Below, in pieces: positions 14,044 to 15,356 of a stretch of DNA of 15,356 bases. Each line of letters starts with the position of its first letter. Within the stretch, counting starts at the first letter, position 1. Origin of the DNA: Candidatus Peregrinibacteria bacterium. GTDB taxonomy: Bacteria > Patescibacteriota > Gracilibacteria > UBA1369 > LOWO2-01-FULL-3. The position numbers were made by a program, and so were the translations under genes. The notes beneath the pieces were generated by a model. That model did not search any database and had not been told where the DNA came from. It worked only from the letters and a program-made list of their open reading frames with translations. The DNA lies in the NCBI GenBank assembly GCA_007133095.1, contig SLNK01000037.1, positions 1 to 15,356 of the forward strand, in the 5' to 3' direction.

Positions 14044-15195
14044 ATGGAAAGCAAGATTGACAGCCTGGGAGTTCCCAAAAAAAGCGATAGTTTTAAACGT
14101 ATTAACGGCCGTGTTGAGATGTGTAATGAGGGTGATTGCAGGACCTGTAATCTCCCGGAGAATCATGGAGACGATAAATGCTTGGGCCCCATGTCCTCTC
14201 TTCGTGGAAAGATTGATGCTTGTTTAAAAAATTCCGAAGAAAAAGGCGACACCTCCACTAAAGAAAAATTTGAAGGCGTTGATTCCGAGGAGTTTTTGAA
14301 TACTTTTTTTGCCGGAGCAATAGATGCCGTTGAAAAATGGTTGGGAGAATTGGGGCAGGTTTCCATAGAGCTTAAAAGAGCTGAGGTGGAAGCCGGAGCC
14401 AATATTGTTGACGATGAGGACACAAAAAATGATTTGCAAAACTCCATTGAGGTTTTGGAAAAGATTCTCTCCTTGCTCAAAGAGTATGATAGTTTTTGGT
14501 CCGCCAATCCTCTTTTTAAAGAAGACTCCGTTAATTTTCTGAGTGATTTCAGAAATAAGTTGTGCGCTCTTCATGTTTGCACGTCTATAAATCTCCCCGA
14601 GTTTGAAGGCGATAAAAGTGTTTATTCCGAATTGGGAATTTTTGTAAATGATATTCTGAAAGATGTTTCCTCCGCTGCCGGCGCCAACGGTCACCTTGCG
14701 AAGCTTTCGGACGCTTTTTATTACGCGATTAATAAATATTGTACATGGAAGGAGGCTGTAAATTGGTCAAAAAACATTGCGCGGAAAGGGCCCGGAGGGA
14801 ACAAACTGGAGCTTTCTTATCCCGGAATGAGAATTTGCGTTGTTGATGACGAGGAAGGTATTTGCAAAATGGTTAAGCGTTCCGTGGAAAGAGCGGGGGG
14901 CAGGCCTTTTGAAGTTTCTTCGTCCTTTAAAAAGCTTCCCGCCTTTCTTGTTTCCAATCATATACACGTTGTTTTGCTTGATCACAATCTAGGAGAGGGG
15001 ATAAAGGGGCACGACCTTGTTGATCCGTGTAGAATGGCCAGTTCCAATATTCTTATTGTGGGACATTCTTCGGAGGCTAAACTCTTAAATAGGGATAAGG
15101 ACAGCCCATATAAAAAAGCACATGTTCGGGTTGCCGACAAAGCGGATTTTAAAGCTATCAGCAAGGCTATAAGCGAAGCCTATCCTCGTTTGTAA
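14044..15195 (+). CDS. Cys-cluster / helical / C-terminal receiver-domain protein
   Basis: A 383-residue soluble protein. Residues 263-383 form a CheY-like receiver: VVDDE (D268, D269 acidic pocket), LLDHNL (D313, phosphoacceptor) and DKADF (K366) are in place; the usual Thr/Ser after strand 4 appears to be Val (V339 in ILIVGHSSE). The N-terminus has four Cys (C27, C32, C35, C46; C-x4-C-x2-C-x10-C) that could bind a metal. Between them is a mainly helical region; SDFRNKLCALHVCTSI (167-182) resembles the H-box of histidine kinases or the NKL segment of related phosphotransfer domains but has Ser where the phosphorylated His is expected. No ATPase domain and no DNA-binding domain follow. The role is therefore signalling by protein contact, with an unknown partner kinase. 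The 3' end overlaps the opposing gene by 29 bases. Confidence 0.75.
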   Translation: MESKIDSLGVPKKSDSFKRINGRVEMCNEGDCRTCNLPENHGDDKCLGPMSSLRGKIDACLKNSEEKGDTSTKEKFEGVDSEEFLNTFFAGAIDAVEKWLGELGQVSIELKRAEVEAGANIVDDEDTKNDLQNSIEVLEKILSLLKEYDSFWSANPLFKEDSVNFLSDFRNKLCALHVCTSINLPEFEGDKSVYSELGIFVNDILKDVSSAAGANGHLAKLSDAFYYAINKYCTWKEAVNWSKNIARKGPGGNKLELSYPGMRICVVDDEEGICKMVKRSVERAGGRPFEVSSSFKKLPAFLVSNHIHVVLLDHNLGEGIKGHDLVDPCRMASSNILIVGHSSEAKLLNRDKDSPYKKAHVRVADKADFKAISKAISEAYPRL

Positions 15196-15356
15196 GTCGT
15201 TTAAAAATTTCTCGGAATTCTATTTTTCCTTCCAAGAAGAGGTTTATTACAGCCTCTTCTTTTTTTAGGAATTCCAACATTTTGCCGGGGGCCTTTTTGT
15301 GCTCTTCCAAAACCACCTCAATCCCCGGAAGTTTTTTGTTTTTTGGCGGCAGGAGT
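15167..15356 (-). CDS. dxr: Probable 1-deoxy-D-xylulose-5-phosphate reductoisomerase Dxr, C-terminal fragment
   Basis: The minus strand is open from the window edge to a TAG at 15167-15169 (62 codons plus stop). The visible peptide includes KLPGIEVVLEEHKK, then KKEEAVINLFLEGKIEFREI. The pattern E-x-AV-x-x-FL-x-GKI-x-F-x-[DE]-I is a hallmark of the C-terminal helical domain of Dxr, which converts DXP to MEP as the first committed step of the MEP pathway. The nearby ispDF and ispE agree with this. The catalytic and NADPH domains lie outside the window, so the name is an inference from about 60 residues. The end overlaps the receiver-domain gene by 29 bases, and its coding sequence contains the terminator of that gene. 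Confidence 0.6.
   Translation of the reverse strand, partial: LLPPKNKKLPGIEVVLEEHKKAPGKMLEFLKKEEAVINLFLEGKIEFREIFKRLTNEDRLRL
15234..15266 (+). terminator. Rho-independent terminator of the receiver-domain gene
   Basis: AAGAAGAGG (15234-15242) and CCTCTTCTT (15253-15261) form a nine-base perfect stem with a ten-base loop, followed by further T residues to 15266. GGAATTC on the left (15214-15220) and its complement in GGAATTCC on the right could extend the structure. It lies 39 bases after the stop and inside the coding sequence of the opposing gene. Confidence 0.75.

Overview
The window reads as a gene-dense piece of a bacterial chromosome of moderate G+C content. It is probably from a Candidate Phyla Radiation (Patescibacteria) type genome, possibly a lineage such as Peregrinibacteria that keeps the MEP isoprenoid pathway. 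The hints are very short intergenic gaps, convergent genes that overlap, short versions of housekeeping enzymes, a fused IspDF and weak or absent Shine-Dalgarno sequences. TGA is used as a stop in several genes, so the SR1/Gracilibacteria code does not apply. The lineage is an inference from gene content only.

Layout, left to right. (1) 1-246 (+): the C-terminal tail of a protein that looks like the beta subunit of a 2-oxoacid:ferredoxin oxidoreductase. (2) 253-3910 (-): a three-gene operon with two GH130-family genes (one single-module, one with two fused modules) and a COG1926-type phosphoribosyltransferase, served by a strong promoter at 3959-3987. (3) 4049-4849 (-): a soluble protein with 24-residue leucine-rich-like repeats, divergent from a small three-helix membrane protein (4929-5240, +). 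(4) queG (-) and an NrnA-type DHH phosphoesterase (+), divergent. (5) carB (1099 aa, of the Bacteroidota/eukaryote-like sequence type) with its own promoter, followed by recR. (6) A minus-strand isoprenoid region: a fragment that is probably the Dxr C-terminus (15167 to the end), ispDF, a small lipoprotein gene and ispE. (7) 14044-15195 (+): a protein with a Cys cluster, a helical middle and a C-terminal receiver domain, set inside the isoprenoid region.

The least expected structure is a 240-bp G+C-rich palindromic element at 12556-12795. It has terminal inverted repeats of 15 perfect bases (34 imperfect) and nested internal hairpins. Its right end supplies the last codons and the stop of ispDF, so it looks like an inserted MITE-like unit.

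The clearest functional grouping is IspD, IspF, IspE and probably Dxr, four activities of the methylerythritol phosphate pathway. The GH130/phosphoribosyltransferase operon suggests handling of beta-mannosides or related glycans by phosphorolysis, but substrate and role are unproven. Promoters can be read in front of most transcription units; two of them place the -10 box six bases before the ATG, as expected for leaderless mRNAs. No tRNA, rRNA or CRISPR array was seen.
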